Of a stretch of DNA of 64,000 bases, positions 26,324-34,442 are shown in pieces. Position 1 is the stretch's first letter; every line of letters starts with the position of its first letter. The stretch is from Gillisia sp. UBA3175 (GTDB lineage: Bacteria; Bacteroidota; Bacteroidia; Flavobacteriales; Flavobacteriaceae): contig DEXV01000003.1 of assembly GCA_002364325.1 (NCBI GenBank), positions 845,229 through 909,228 of the forward strand, in the 5' to 3' direction. The notes beneath the pieces were generated by a model. That model was not told the DNA's origin. It made no database searches and saw only the letters and a program-made list of their open reading frames with translations. A program made the position numbers and the translations under genes.

Positions 26324-28429
26324 CTAACCGCCAGTTTCCTCTAGGATCATTAAGCCTATTTTAATTGACCAGTAATCTATACTTTCTTCAAAATGCTCGT
26401 AATATTCCTTTAAACTATTTGGGTTCTCAAGAGATTTCTTAGCTTTTTTAATAGCATCTAATTCAGCCTTACTTATAAATTTATGTAGATCTATAGCTTC
26501 ATTTTCGTTATATAAATTTATAAGATGAGAATAGATCGTAGATACTGCCAATTTTCGTTCTGTTGCAATTTCCTCTATCGCTAAACCTTCTTTATATAGA
26601 TCGAGAGTGATTTTTTTAGTATTTCCTTTTATCGATTTTTTAGGAGCGCGTTTCTCTTTACTAAAACCAATGATCTCCTTGATAAATTGAAATCCGTAAT
26701 CCTGCATCTTCTTTCTACCTACTCCATTGATCTGAATAAAATCTTCATCTGTCATTGGGCGTTCCTTTTCCATTTCCTTTAATGTTGCATCATTAAAAAT
26801 GAGATAAGCTGGAATTCCTTCTTCTTTAGCAATTTGTAACCTCAATAATCTTAAACGCTCAAATAAAGATGAATCCTTTCTCTTTAAGGTTTTATCTGTC
26901 TGTTCTTGAATTTCTTTCTGATCCGGAATTTTGGCGAGTTGTAATTTTTCACCCTTAAATAATATTTCTTTAGATAAGGGGGTAAGCTGAAGATGGTTGT
27001 GTAAATGAAATGCAATTTCTACATAACCTAAGTTTATAAGCTGAATAATATACTGTTGCCAATCTCGCCAAGTGATCTCTTTTCCGATACCATAGGTGGT
27101 AAGATTCTGATAATTCTTTTCAAGCACAGCTTCATTTTGTGCACCCCTAAGAACATCAATTAATACCGTTATAGATTCTTGGCCTTTTAACCTGTAGATA
27201 CAAGATAATGCCTTTTGAGCGATCACCGTTCCATCGAAAAATTGTGGAGGATTTCTGCAAATATCACAGTTTCCGCAATCTTCTTGTTTTAATTCTCCAA
27301 AATAGCTCAGTAATATTTTTCTTCTACACGTAAGTGCTTCAGAGTATTGCTTCATTCTATCCAGTTTCGCTATTTGCACTGTCTCATTCTTAGAGTTTGC
27401 AGCAAATTTTTGAAGTTGCACTACATCGGCATAACTATGAAAAAGCAAAGTATCGGAAGCTAAGCCATCTCTTCCAGCTCTTCCAATTTCCTGATAGTAA
27501 CCTTCCAGATTTTTTGGCATATTATAATGGATCACCCATCTAATATTAGATTTATCGATTCCCATTCCAAATGCGATGGTTGCACAAATTATTTGTTGAG
27601 TATCATTTATAAAATCTTCCTGAATTCTAATTCGCTCTAAATGTCCAAGTCCAGCATGATAGGCTTCAGCTTTAATTCCATGCGCTTTTAATTTTGCTGA
27701 AACTTCTTCAGTGTTTTTTCTGCTTAAACAATAGATGATCCCACTTTCATTTTCTCTGGCATCTACAAATTGAAGGATTTGTTCAATACGTTTTGTTCCT
27801 GGTCTAACTTCTAACGAAAGATTTTTTCTATCGAAAGATGCCACATGCTTTTTGGCATTAGGAATATTTAGTTGGTTGCAAATATCTTTTCTGGTTGCTT
27901 TATCTGCTGTTGCGGTTAAGGCGATCATTGGAGTAGAAGGGAAGCGCTTTTTAAGATAACCCAATTGGGTATAGGCCGGTCTAAAGTCATGTCCCCAACT
28001 GGAGATACAATGTGCTTCATCAATGGCAATTAGGCTCACCTTTACATCGGTAAGAAATCTATCTATTATTTGCAAACTCTCTGGCGCAACGTATAATAGT
28101 TTTAATTCATTCTGCTCGATACTTGTATAGATCTCCTGTTGCTCGGCTTCAGATTGACTACTGTTAAGAAACGCGGCTTCAATACCATTCACCTTTAAAC
28201 CATCTACCTGATCCTTCATCAAGGCTATTAAAGGGGAAATTACTAAAGTTATATTAGGCAAAAGTAGCGCTGGAAGCTGGTAACATATGGATTTACCACC
28301 ACCCGTAGGCATGATCACCATATTATCATGACCGTTAAAAACCCCATCTATTATTTTTTTCTGAAGCGGCCTAAAACTATCAAAACCAAAATATTCCTTT
28401 AGGGTATTTAAAAGTTGCATTTCTTCCAT
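26324..28429 (-). CDS. recQ: ATP-dependent DNA helicase RecQ
   Basis: About 701 residues from the ATG at 28429. PTGGGKS at 41-47 and DEAH at 137-140 mark the helicase core; a zinc-binding cluster (CRRKILLSYF ... CGNCDIC) and winged-helix RQC region follow, then an HRDC domain near 510-575 and a C-terminal helix-turn-helix (LAIEEIATERKLAVSTIYSH) found in many bacterial RecQ. It unwinds recombination and repair intermediates 3'-5'. A longer frame to 28573 passes through the promoter and is not used. The next ATG at 28420 is also possible because the promoter box ends only five bases before 28429. Confidence 0.94.
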   Translation of the reverse strand: MEEMQLLNTLKEYFGFDSFRPLQKKIIDGVFNGHDNMVIMPTGGGKSICYQLPALLLPNITLVISPLIALMKDQVDGLKVNGIEAAFLNSSQSEAEQQEIYTSIEQNELKLLYVAPESLQIIDRFLTDVKVSLIAIDEAHCISSWGHDFRPAYTQLGYLKKRFPSTPMIALTATADKATRKDICNQLNIPNAKKHVASFDRKNLSLEVRPGTKRIEQILQFVDARENESGIIYCLSRKNTEEVSAKLKAHGIKAEAYHAGLGHLERIRIQEDFINDTQQIICATIAFGMGIDKSNIRWVIHYNMPKNLEGYYQEIGRAGRDGLASDTLLFHSYADVVQLQKFAANSKNETVQIAKLDRMKQYSEALTCRRKILLSYFGELKQEDCGNCDICRNPPQFFDGTVIAQKALSCIYRLKGQESITVLIDVLRGAQNEAVLEKNYQNLTTYGIGKEITWRDWQQYIIQLINLGYVEIAFHLHNHLQLTPLSKEILFKGEKLQLAKIPDQKEIQEQTDKTLKRKDSSLFERLRLLRLQIAKEEGIPAYLIFNDATLKEMEKERPMTDEDFIQINGVGRKKMQDYGFQFIKEIIGFSKEKRAPKKSIKGNTKKITLDLYKEGLAIEEIATERKLAVSTIYSHLINLYNENEAIDLHKFISKAELDAIKKAKKSLENPNSLKEYYEHFEESIDYWSIKIGLMILEETGG

Positions 28430-28433
28430 ACTG

Positions 28434-28441
28434 CAAAAATA
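28434..28441 (-). promoter_or_regulatory. Bacteroidota -7 promoter box (TATTTTTG) of recQ
   Basis: Perfect match on the minus strand, ending five bases upstream of ATG 28429 and 14 before ATG 28420. Confidence 0.7.
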
Positions 28442-28552
28442 GAAGATACTATTTAGGATTTGAGGCTTCAGCAGTAAAAGTTGAAGCCAATTATCCCAAC
28501 AAACCTGAAATACTAGTAAATCTTTTCTATTTTTATGCAAACAACTTGTTAT

Positions 28553-29635
28553 ATGGCTAAAAGAAAAAGGCATTTACAACGCCGACCTAAATCTACCAAT
28601 GCGTTAAATCAGGTTCCCGGTGCAGTGACCTATGTTGGGAACAAAAATTCTGCAGAGACTAAACTTGAGATCATAGATTATAATAAGGATAGTTTTGAAA
28701 AGTTCGAATTTGATAATCCGGAAGCTGCTTTTAAATTTGAAAATGAAGAAAGTATCACTTGGATAAATGTGAATGGATTAAGTAACGCAGAGCATATCCA
28801 GCAATTAGGAAAGTATTTTGACCTTCACCCTTTGATAAGAGAAGATATTGTAAACACCAATCAGCGACCTAAAATAGATGAATATGAAGATTACCTCTTT
28901 ATAGTAGCAAAAATGCTATACCATAAGGAGAATGGAGATTTAGAAAATGAACACATAAGTATAGTTTTGGGCAAAGATTATGTGATCACTTTTCAAGAGG
29001 CAGATGGAGATGTGTTTAATGAGGTTAGAGATAGAATAAGTAATGCTAAAGGAAGAATAAGAAATAACGGATCTGACTATCTCGTTTTTACTCTTTTAGA
29101 TGCTATTATAGATAACTATTTTGTAGTAATAGAGGAGATAAGTGATAAAATTGAAACGCTAGAAGAACAATTATTTATCGCACAACCGAGTGACGATATC
29201 ACTTTTGAGATCCAAGAACTTAAACGAACCGTTCTTAGGATACGTCGTGCAGTTTTTCCTTTGCGGGAAGTGATTAATAGAATGGAAAAAATTGATTCCA
29301 TATTAATTGAAGCAAAAACTCAAAATTACATTAGAGATCTTTACGATCATATTGTTCAAGTATCAGAAAATATCGAGATCTACCGGGAGATGACTTGGGG
29401 CTTAATGGATATGTACATGACCACAATTAGCAATAAAATGAACGAGGTGATGAAAGTGCTAACTATTATGGCTTCCATCTTTATTCCTCTAACTTTTATT
29501 GCTGGGATTTACGGGATGAATTTTGATAATATGCCAGAACTACATTACGAAAATGGCTATTATGTATTGTGGGGTGCTATGATTATAGTTTTTCTTGGAA
29601 TGATCTATTATTTTAAACGTAAGAAATGGTTGTAA
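28553..29635 (+). CDS. corA: CorA-type magnesium/cobalt transporter
   Basis: About 360 residues from ATG 28553; an in-frame ATG at 28535 overlaps a promoter-like TATTTTTATG. A cytoplasmic alpha/beta domain with long helices is followed by two membrane helices at the C-terminus; the selectivity motif GMN lies in GIYGMNFDN at the end of the first. It forms a pentameric Mg2+ channel in the inner membrane. A damaged partial copy of this gene lies near 34.1-34.4 kb. Confidence 0.94.
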   Translation: MAKRKRHLQRRPKSTNALNQVPGAVTYVGNKNSAETKLEIIDYNKDSFEKFEFDNPEAAFKFENEESITWINVNGLSNAEHIQQLGKYFDLHPLIREDIVNTNQRPKIDEYEDYLFIVAKMLYHKENGDLENEHISIVLGKDYVITFQEADGDVFNEVRDRISNAKGRIRNNGSDYLVFTLLDAIIDNYFVVIEEISDKIETLEEQLFIAQPSDDITFEIQELKRTVLRIRRAVFPLREVINRMEKIDSILIEAKTQNYIRDLYDHIVQVSENIEIYREMTWGLMDMYMTTISNKMNEVMKVLTIMASIFIPLTFIAGIYGMNFDNMPELHYENGYYVLWGAMIIVFLGMIYYFKRKKWL

Positions 29636-29672
29636 GTCCTACAATATTTATCTTATTAACTCCTCATATAAA

Positions 29673-30830
29673 ATGAAAAATTTTTTTTTCGGCAGTTTCT
29701 GTATGTTACTTTTTCTGTCTTCTTGTAAGAATCAAATAATAGATAAACCAAAAGTTGAAGTTGCTACTTCTACCGCCTTTACAATGAACCCAATGTATAT
29801 AGGTACGTATACCAAAAAAGAGGGTCACGTAAATGGACAGGCAGAGGGTATTTACTTGATTTATCAGAATCCTGAGACAGGAGCTTTAGAGTTGGGTGGA
29901 ACGGTTGCCAAGATTGTTAATCCTTCCTTTGTTAAAACCTCGAGCGACAATAAATATCTTTATGCCGTAAGTGAACTTGGACCGGAAGATGGTCCAGCCG
30001 GATTAATTTATTCCTATAAAATTAATAAAGATCATAGCCTAGAGGAATTAGGAAATATTTCTACGGAAAGTTTTGCGCCTTGTTATATTGCTGAAGATCA
30101 AACTGGCCGATTTATATTTGTTGCCAATTATGTAGGAGGAGTGGTGATGATGTATGAAAAAAATGATGTTGGAAGTCTCAAAAAGCTACAGAAGGTCACT
30201 CTTGAAAATCCTGAAAGATCCAACCCACATTCGGTTAATGTATCCTCAAACAATAAATTTGTTTATATAACAGACCTTGGGAATGACCGTATTTGGATCT
30301 TTAATTTGGATACTGATTCAAAATCATTAAAACCAAACGAGACTCCTTTCATTGATCTTGCTAAAGGATCTGGACCAAGACATTTCGCTTTTTCCAAAAA
30401 TAACGATTTTGCTTATTCCATTAATGAACTCAACGGAAGTATAAGTGCATTTAAAATAGGGCAAAATGGGAAGCTAATTCACCTCATGGATATTTCTTCC
30501 TTACCTACTGACTTTACAGGAGAAAACTCAGCAGCAGACATACATATACATCCCTCAGGTGAATTTCTATATGTATCTAATCGTGGTCATAATAGTATTG
30601 GAGCTTTTAATATAAACCAAAAAACTGGAACTATCGAAAATATAGATTTTACCGATTCAAATGGAGCTACACCAAGAAATTTCTCAATCTCTCCCGATGG
30701 ATCTTTTCTTTATGTGGCTAATCAGGATTCCAATGATCTGGTAAGTTTCAAAATTGATTCCGAAACTGGGAAATTAATTGAAATAGGAAATAGTCTGGCA
30801 ATTAAGACTCCAGTCTGTATTGAATTTTGA
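29673..30830 (+). CDS. Lactonase-family beta-propeller lipoprotein
   Basis: A 385-residue lipoprotein (lipobox LSSC, Cys18) with a seven-bladed propeller of the 6-phosphogluconolactonase (YbhE)/muconate-lactonizing type. Blades are marked by repeated NPS/DG-KYLYAVSE-like strands, NPHSVNVSSNNKFVYITDLG, GPRHFAFS and TPRNFSISPDGSFLYVANQ. Cytoplasmic Pgl acts in the pentose phosphate pathway, but the lipidated, exported form here points to a periplasmic or outer-membrane lactone or sugar-lactone hydrolase. It starts 37 bp after corA. Confidence 0.88.
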   Translation: MKNFFFGSFCMLLFLSSCKNQIIDKPKVEVATSTAFTMNPMYIGTYTKKEGHVNGQAEGIYLIYQNPETGALELGGTVAKIVNPSFVKTSSDNKYLYAVSELGPEDGPAGLIYSYKINKDHSLEELGNISTESFAPCYIAEDQTGRFIFVANYVGGVVMMYEKNDVGSLKKLQKVTLENPERSNPHSVNVSSNNKFVYITDLGNDRIWIFNLDTDSKSLKPNETPFIDLAKGSGPRHFAFSKNNDFAYSINELNGSISAFKIGQNGKLIHLMDISSLPTDFTGENSAADIHIHPSGEFLYVSNRGHNSIGAFNINQKTGTIENIDFTDSNGATPRNFSISPDGSFLYVANQDSNDLVSFKIDSETGKLIEIGNSLAIKTPVCIEF

Positions 30831-31057
30831 ATTGATTGAATGTCTAAATTAAATTATATAAACATTGTTTAACAATATGCTTGTAGAATTTTACTCATGA
30901 TTTTTTTTTAATCATAACCAATTATTCCCCTGTTAGTTCTCTTAGTAAATGGTTTAAGGAATATTTTTAACTATAAAAGTCCACAACAATTATTCTTGAT
31001 CCATGATAAATGTGGTAAATACTTAACTCACATTCATATAATATTAAAAAATGAAAA

Positions 31058-31081
31058 AAGCCGACTTGTTACAGTCGGCTT
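31058..31081 (-). terminator. Strong intrinsic terminator, minus strand
   Basis: Stem AAGCCGACT/AGTCGGCTT (31058-31066 with 31073-31081), 6-nt loop, T-run on the minus strand. It is a second stop signal behind the LLM operon. The stretch between the two terminators (31082-31337) and the rest of 30831-31057 hold no gene I can support. Confidence 0.8.
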
Positions 31082-31337
31082 AGCTTTTGAACTCGAGGCT
31101 GGAGTGCTTAAAATTTCTTTTCGGTCAGTATTATAAATTCTTTACAGCGTCTGTAAATGGAGTGCGTCCAAATTAAACACTTTAAAAAATTTTTAATAAA
31201 TCTGGTAATAATTTCACCTGCTGAACTTCCGTAAATTCAATTGTTCTCACCATTCCTCTTCTTTTCTACTATTAAAGGTTTTTTAGGTTCTTCATGTTCC
31301 AGTTAAGCCTTAAGCATTCGTTATTTGCTATAAAAGA

Positions 31338-31355
31338 GCTGTCTTTTCAGACAGC
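31338..31355 (-). terminator. Intrinsic terminator of the LLM/ATP-grasp operon
   Basis: Stem GCTGTCT/AGACAGC (31338-31344 with 31349-31355), 4-nt loop, followed on the minus strand by CTCTTTT; 25 bases after the LLM stop. Confidence 0.78.
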
Positions 31356-31379
31356 CCATTTTTAATCTTCAGAATATAT

Positions 31380-32399
31380 CTATACCAATTCAGAAATAAT
31401 AGCATCAGAAAAACGCTCCATTTCCTCCAGTTGCGGGCTTGCCTGAAGTAAAAAGAAATCTACACCCACCTTTTCAAATTCCTGCACCCTATCCTGAACC
31501 TGAGATGCAGTCCCTATAAGTCCGGATCTCAAACCACGGTTGGACACAGAATAATCCTGAAGCGAAAGTTTACTTTCCAGCTGCGTATTCTCCACCCACT
31601 GCTGATAATTCTTATAACCGGCAGAAGAGGCTTCAACATTTGTTATCCTGTTGATTTCCTTTTTCACATCCTGTTCAGTATTTCTCACAATGGAATATGC
31701 CGCCACTCCGAATTTCATAGGCTCTAAACCTAATTTCTCCCTTCGTTCTCTCATATCTGCAATCCGTTTTCCAACAGCTTCGGGAGAATCTCCATGCATC
31801 ACATAACCATCACATTGACTGCTAATCATAGTTTTTGCAGCTTCAGATTCTCCACCCGCATAAAGAAAAGGCTTCTTTTCAGGTTTTGGCTGCAGCACAT
31901 TATCCTGCACCTGGTAATAATTCCCCTTGAAAGAAACGTGATCTTCCTTCCAAAGCTTGGAAACCACCTCTATCCATTCACTTGTACGGGCATAACGATT
32001 GTCATGTTGATCGAATTCAATTCCATATTTGTCAGCTTCGGCCTTCCACCAGGAAGCTACTACATTTAAGGAGATCCTATCATTGCTTATATGGGCCAGA
32101 TTCGCAACTGCTTTAGCCAAAAGTGCAGGATTATGATATGTTGGCCTTACAGCCACCATAATTTCCAATTCTTTGGTAACTGCTGCCAAAGCGGCGGCTG
32201 TAGACCAAGCATCTAGGGAAGGAGCATCTTCTCCTTTTATATCATTGAGATACAACTCGGCAATAAGGGAAAGGCTATAGCCCCAATCTTCACTTTTCTG
32301 AGCCAGTTCCTTCACATAGTCCCATGATATGGACATGTTTTCATCTTTTACATTACGTAACCATCCGCCAAAAACGGGTAACCAATATCCAAATTTCAT
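31380..32399 (-). CDS. LLM-class flavin-dependent monooxygenase (sulfone/alkanesulfonate type)
   Basis: A 339-residue bacterial-luciferase-like TIM barrel. The N-terminal FGYWLPVFGGWLRN, the RISLNVVASWW segment, and PFLYAGGESEAAKTM match alkanesulfonate monooxygenase SsuD and dimethylsulfone monooxygenase SfnG relatives. Such FMNH2-dependent enzymes cleave C-S bonds to free sulfite. It overlaps the ATP-grasp gene by four bases (ATGA) and is the last gene of an operon led by a SAM-type riboswitch, which supports a sulfur role. G+C looks higher than in the neighbouring genes, a possible sign of transfer. No flavin reductase gene is adjacent. Confidence 0.88.
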   Translation of the reverse strand: MKFGYWLPVFGGWLRNVKDENMSISWDYVKELAQKSEDWGYSLSLIAELYLNDIKGEDAPSLDAWSTAAALAAVTKELEIMVAVRPTYHNPALLAKAVANLAHISNDRISLNVVASWWKAEADKYGIEFDQHDNRYARTSEWIEVVSKLWKEDHVSFKGNYYQVQDNVLQPKPEKKPFLYAGGESEAAKTMISSQCDGYVMHGDSPEAVGKRIADMRERREKLGLEPMKFGVAAYSIVRNTEQDVKKEINRITNVEASSAGYKNYQQWVENTQLESKLSLQDYSVSNRGLRSGLIGTASQVQDRVQEFEKVGVDFFLLQASPQLEEMERFSDAIISELV

Positions 32400-33382
32400 C
32401 TTACGTCCTCCAATTTTAAGTTTGCTACTTTCTCAATATAATCCACCAGTTTTTCATGAGGATTGAATCCTATTACATTAACTGCATCTGCCACAAAATT
32501 TGAAAGTGCGTTTATATCATAATAATATATCTGACCATCTCTGTCATCGATAATATATTCAATACCTCCCACATCAATTCCAGTTGCCTGAATAATGGTT
32601 TCAATGGCATTAATAACTTCTTTTGACGGGGTAAAACCCTCTACTTTCAATCCATTTTTAGGAGCATCCACAGCACAGGCATTACGAACCAGTTCCTGGC
32701 CACCGGTAGTCTGGCATATATCTGCAGGACATAGGTTAAAACTTTCACCGTTAGTATAAACTTTGATCGCGTATAAAAATTTACCGTCAAGAGTTTCTAT
32801 TCTATTTATGTGTCCATCTCGGGCCGGAATAAATTCCTGAACCAGAGCTGTATAATCCAGTCCCAGTTCAATTTTACCGTCTGCCACAGCCTGTTTAAGG
32901 TCTTCTTCAGAATTAAAAAGAGTTATACCAGCACCACTTCCTCCAATATTGGCTTTTACCACAATAGGAAACCGAAGGTTCTTACTGGCTGCCAAAGCTT
33001 GCGACGCGTGATTAATAACTACTGATTTGGGATAAGGTAATCCAAGGGATTCTAGAAGGCTCAACTGTAGCGCTTTTGAAATTTCATATCTCCAAGCTTT
33101 GGACCCGTTAATAACCTTTACTCCTTTACTTTCCAAAGATGCCAAAAGACCGGTGGTATAAAATATAGCCTGAGTATTGTTACGTAAATAAGCCGAAGGA
33201 CTCATCCTGTTGAAAAATACTTTGTATGGAAGATTATCTTCTGCAATCCGGAAATGATGTTCGGCAGCATTAAATTTTAGAAATGGGATCTCCCTATTTT
33301 CCAGTTCGGTAAATAAAGGACGAAACCATTCCTGGTGTTCGTGATATATTGCGATTCCATTATTCTTGTGGTTCGGATTCAT
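32396..33382 (-). CDS. ATP-grasp ligase, RimK-like
   Basis: A 328-residue ATP-grasp protein. The central domain carries FPIVVKANIGGSGAGITLF (ATP-binding Lys and Gly-rich loop, about 146-164), LVQEFIPARDG, and the metal-binding end IDVGGIEYIIDDRDGQIYYYDINAL with Glu/Asn ligands. The N-terminal pre-ATP-grasp domain starts GIAIYHEHQEWF. It should form an amide or thioester bond from a carboxylate with ATP; the substrate is unknown. It is translationally coupled to the LLM monooxygenase and lies about 300 bp after the Cys-rich leader ORF. Confidence 0.85.
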   Translation of the reverse strand: MNPNHKNNGIAIYHEHQEWFRPLFTELENREIPFLKFNAAEHHFRIAEDNLPYKVFFNRMSPSAYLRNNTQAIFYTTGLLASLESKGVKVINGSKAWRYEISKALQLSLLESLGLPYPKSVVINHASQALAASKNLRFPIVVKANIGGSGAGITLFNSEEDLKQAVADGKIELGLDYTALVQEFIPARDGHINRIETLDGKFLYAIKVYTNGESFNLCPADICQTTGGQELVRNACAVDAPKNGLKVEGFTPSKEVINAIETIIQATGIDVGGIEYIIDDRDGQIYYYDINALSNFVADAVNVIGFNPHEKLVDYIEKVANLKLEDVR

Positions 33383-33698
33383 ATATTTATTTATTAGAAA
33401 TTGATTTAAGATTTATTTTTGTCGAGATAATTTATGATTATCAACAATGGACGGTAACATAACTACTGCCTCGGGCAATTTTTCCTCTCCAACCAAATTT
33501 GTTGATATTGTTGGAAATAGTTCCGCAGAGGTTAATCCCACTTAAATAATAGAAAACATAATAGCCTGAAACTTCTGTAGAGTACATCAGAAAAAAATTA
33601 AATTGAAAAAATTGATAAAGTATTACCTGCAGATCAACTACAGAGGTATAAGGGAGTAACCGGATTTAAAATCTTTAGTTTAAATCAGGGAAAATTGC
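33383..33698 (-). other. Untranslated stretch between leader ORF and ATP-grasp gene
   Basis: About 315 bases with no ORF I can support on the operon strand. An 8-bp AT hairpin (33663-33670 with 33679-33686, GATTTAAA/TTTAAATC) begins 13 bases after the leader ORF stop and could be part of an attenuator. Confidence 0.4.
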
Positions 33699-33803
33699 TT
33701 AACAGCAGCAACAACAGCAAAGATGTTCTCTAGCTGAAAGGAATGCAGGATTTATAGATTGCCTGAAAATAAATGCGGGAATAGTGGATGTAAAAGACTT
33801 CAT
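33699..33803 (-). CDS. Leader peptide ending in six consecutive cysteines
   Basis: A 34-codon ORF, ATG at 33801-33803 and TAA at 33699-33701, beginning ten bases after the 3' strand of the riboswitch P1 helix, in an A-rich context usual for Bacteroidota starts. The product ends SAREHLCCCCCC; the last six codons are TGC TGT TGT TGC TGC TGT. Six Cys codons in a row before a stop are very unlikely by chance and resemble amino-acid-specific leader peptides, where ribosome stalling at scarce charged tRNA controls downstream expression. I infer a tRNA-Cys-responsive attenuator upstream of the ATP-grasp/LLM genes. No known peptide family recognised. Confidence 0.75.
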   Translation of the reverse strand: MKSFTSTIPAFIFRQSINPAFLSAREHLCCCCCC

Positions 33804-33813
33804 TTTTTCTTGT

Positions 33814-33912
33814 TTTATATTCTCCAAAAATTTGGATCAGGAATTAGCACCTTTGACATTTGTCAGGTTGCTAGCGCATCAAAGAGCCTGTCTCTCCGCG
33901 CTTCTTTATAAA
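33814..33912 (-). ncRNA. SAM riboswitch (SAM-I clan)
   Basis: The minus strand carries the conserved SAM-I core in order. P1 5' strand TTTATA (33912-33907) pairs with TATAAA (33819-33814). Then come GAAGCGCGGAGAGACAGG, GCTCTTTGATGCGC closing P2, the invariant TAGCAACC, a P3 hairpin (ACCT...AGGT), GGTGCTAATTCC, and a P4 stem TCCAAA/TTTGGA. GATG, GCAACC and GGTGCTAATTCC are the SAM-binding and kink-turn neighbouring elements of this family. SAM binding should turn expression down. No intrinsic terminator lies between it and the leader ORF ATG at 33803, so control of the leader start or of a later attenuator is likely. Confidence 0.87.
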
Positions 33913-33937
33913 TCAATTCTTTATTGATTTGAAAAAA

Positions 33938-33969
33938 CAAATGTAATCTGCGACTATTTAAGAAACAAA
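33938..33969 (-). promoter_or_regulatory. Bacteroidota promoter, -33 TTTG and -7 TACATTTG, 20-bp spacer
   Basis: Minus strand: TTTG at 33969-33966, exactly 20 bases, then TACATTTG at 33945-33938. This is the full sigma-ABfr consensus and puts the transcript start just before the riboswitch. Confidence 0.85.
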
Positions 33970-34095
33970 TATTTAACCTAAAGTTTTATTTTTTTAATAA
34001 TTTTTGCGAGTTGTTGCAAAACTTAAATTCTATCGGAGGTAAATGTATAAGGTTGTTTTTGTAAATTAAAAGCCTAATTTTCAATATTTTACTAA

Positions 34096-34412
34096 AAAAT
34101 TAGTGATAAAATTGAAACGCTAGAAGAGCAATTATTTACAACTCAACCTAAAAATGACTTCATTTTCGAAATTCAAGGATTAAAACGAACGGTACTTAGA
34201 ATAAGACATGCAGTATTTCCCTTACGTGAAGTAATAAGTATGCTAAAGAAAATGGATAGCATGTTAATTAAAGAAAAGACCCTCCATTATGTTAGGAATC
34301 TATATGATGATATCATTCAAGTTTCAGAAAATATTGAAATTTATAGAGAGATGACTTCGGGCTTAATGGATATGATAACAATTAGCAATAAAATGAACGA
34401 GTTAATGAAGTT
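34096..34412 (+). pseudogene. Fragment of a second corA gene
   Basis: The plus strand reads KISDKIETLEEQLF, then FEIQGLKRTVLRIRHAVFPL, REVISMLKKMDSML, and NIEIYREMTSGLMDM, closely matching an internal piece of the intact CorA (about residues 185-305) encoded at 28553-29635. Two residues are missing near the MDM, no start codon or N-terminal domain precedes it, and the match ends at NKMNELMK before the GMN membrane part. It is a paralogous remnant, not a gene. It lies between the SAM-riboswitch operon and the AstE-like gene. Confidence 0.85.
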
Positions 34413-34442
34413 GCATTTGCTTGAAATATATAGATTATACTT

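Noticed and set aside
28430..28573. N-terminal extension of RecQ by 48 residues
   Set aside because: The extension runs through the recQ promoter and overlaps the divergent corA leader, and its sequence is not RecQ-like.
33600..33735. Plus-strand frame reading KVLPADQLQRYKGVTGF and NSSNNSK
   Set aside because: No start codon and opposite to the riboswitch leader; the Asn/Ser run is simply the complement of the Cys codons.
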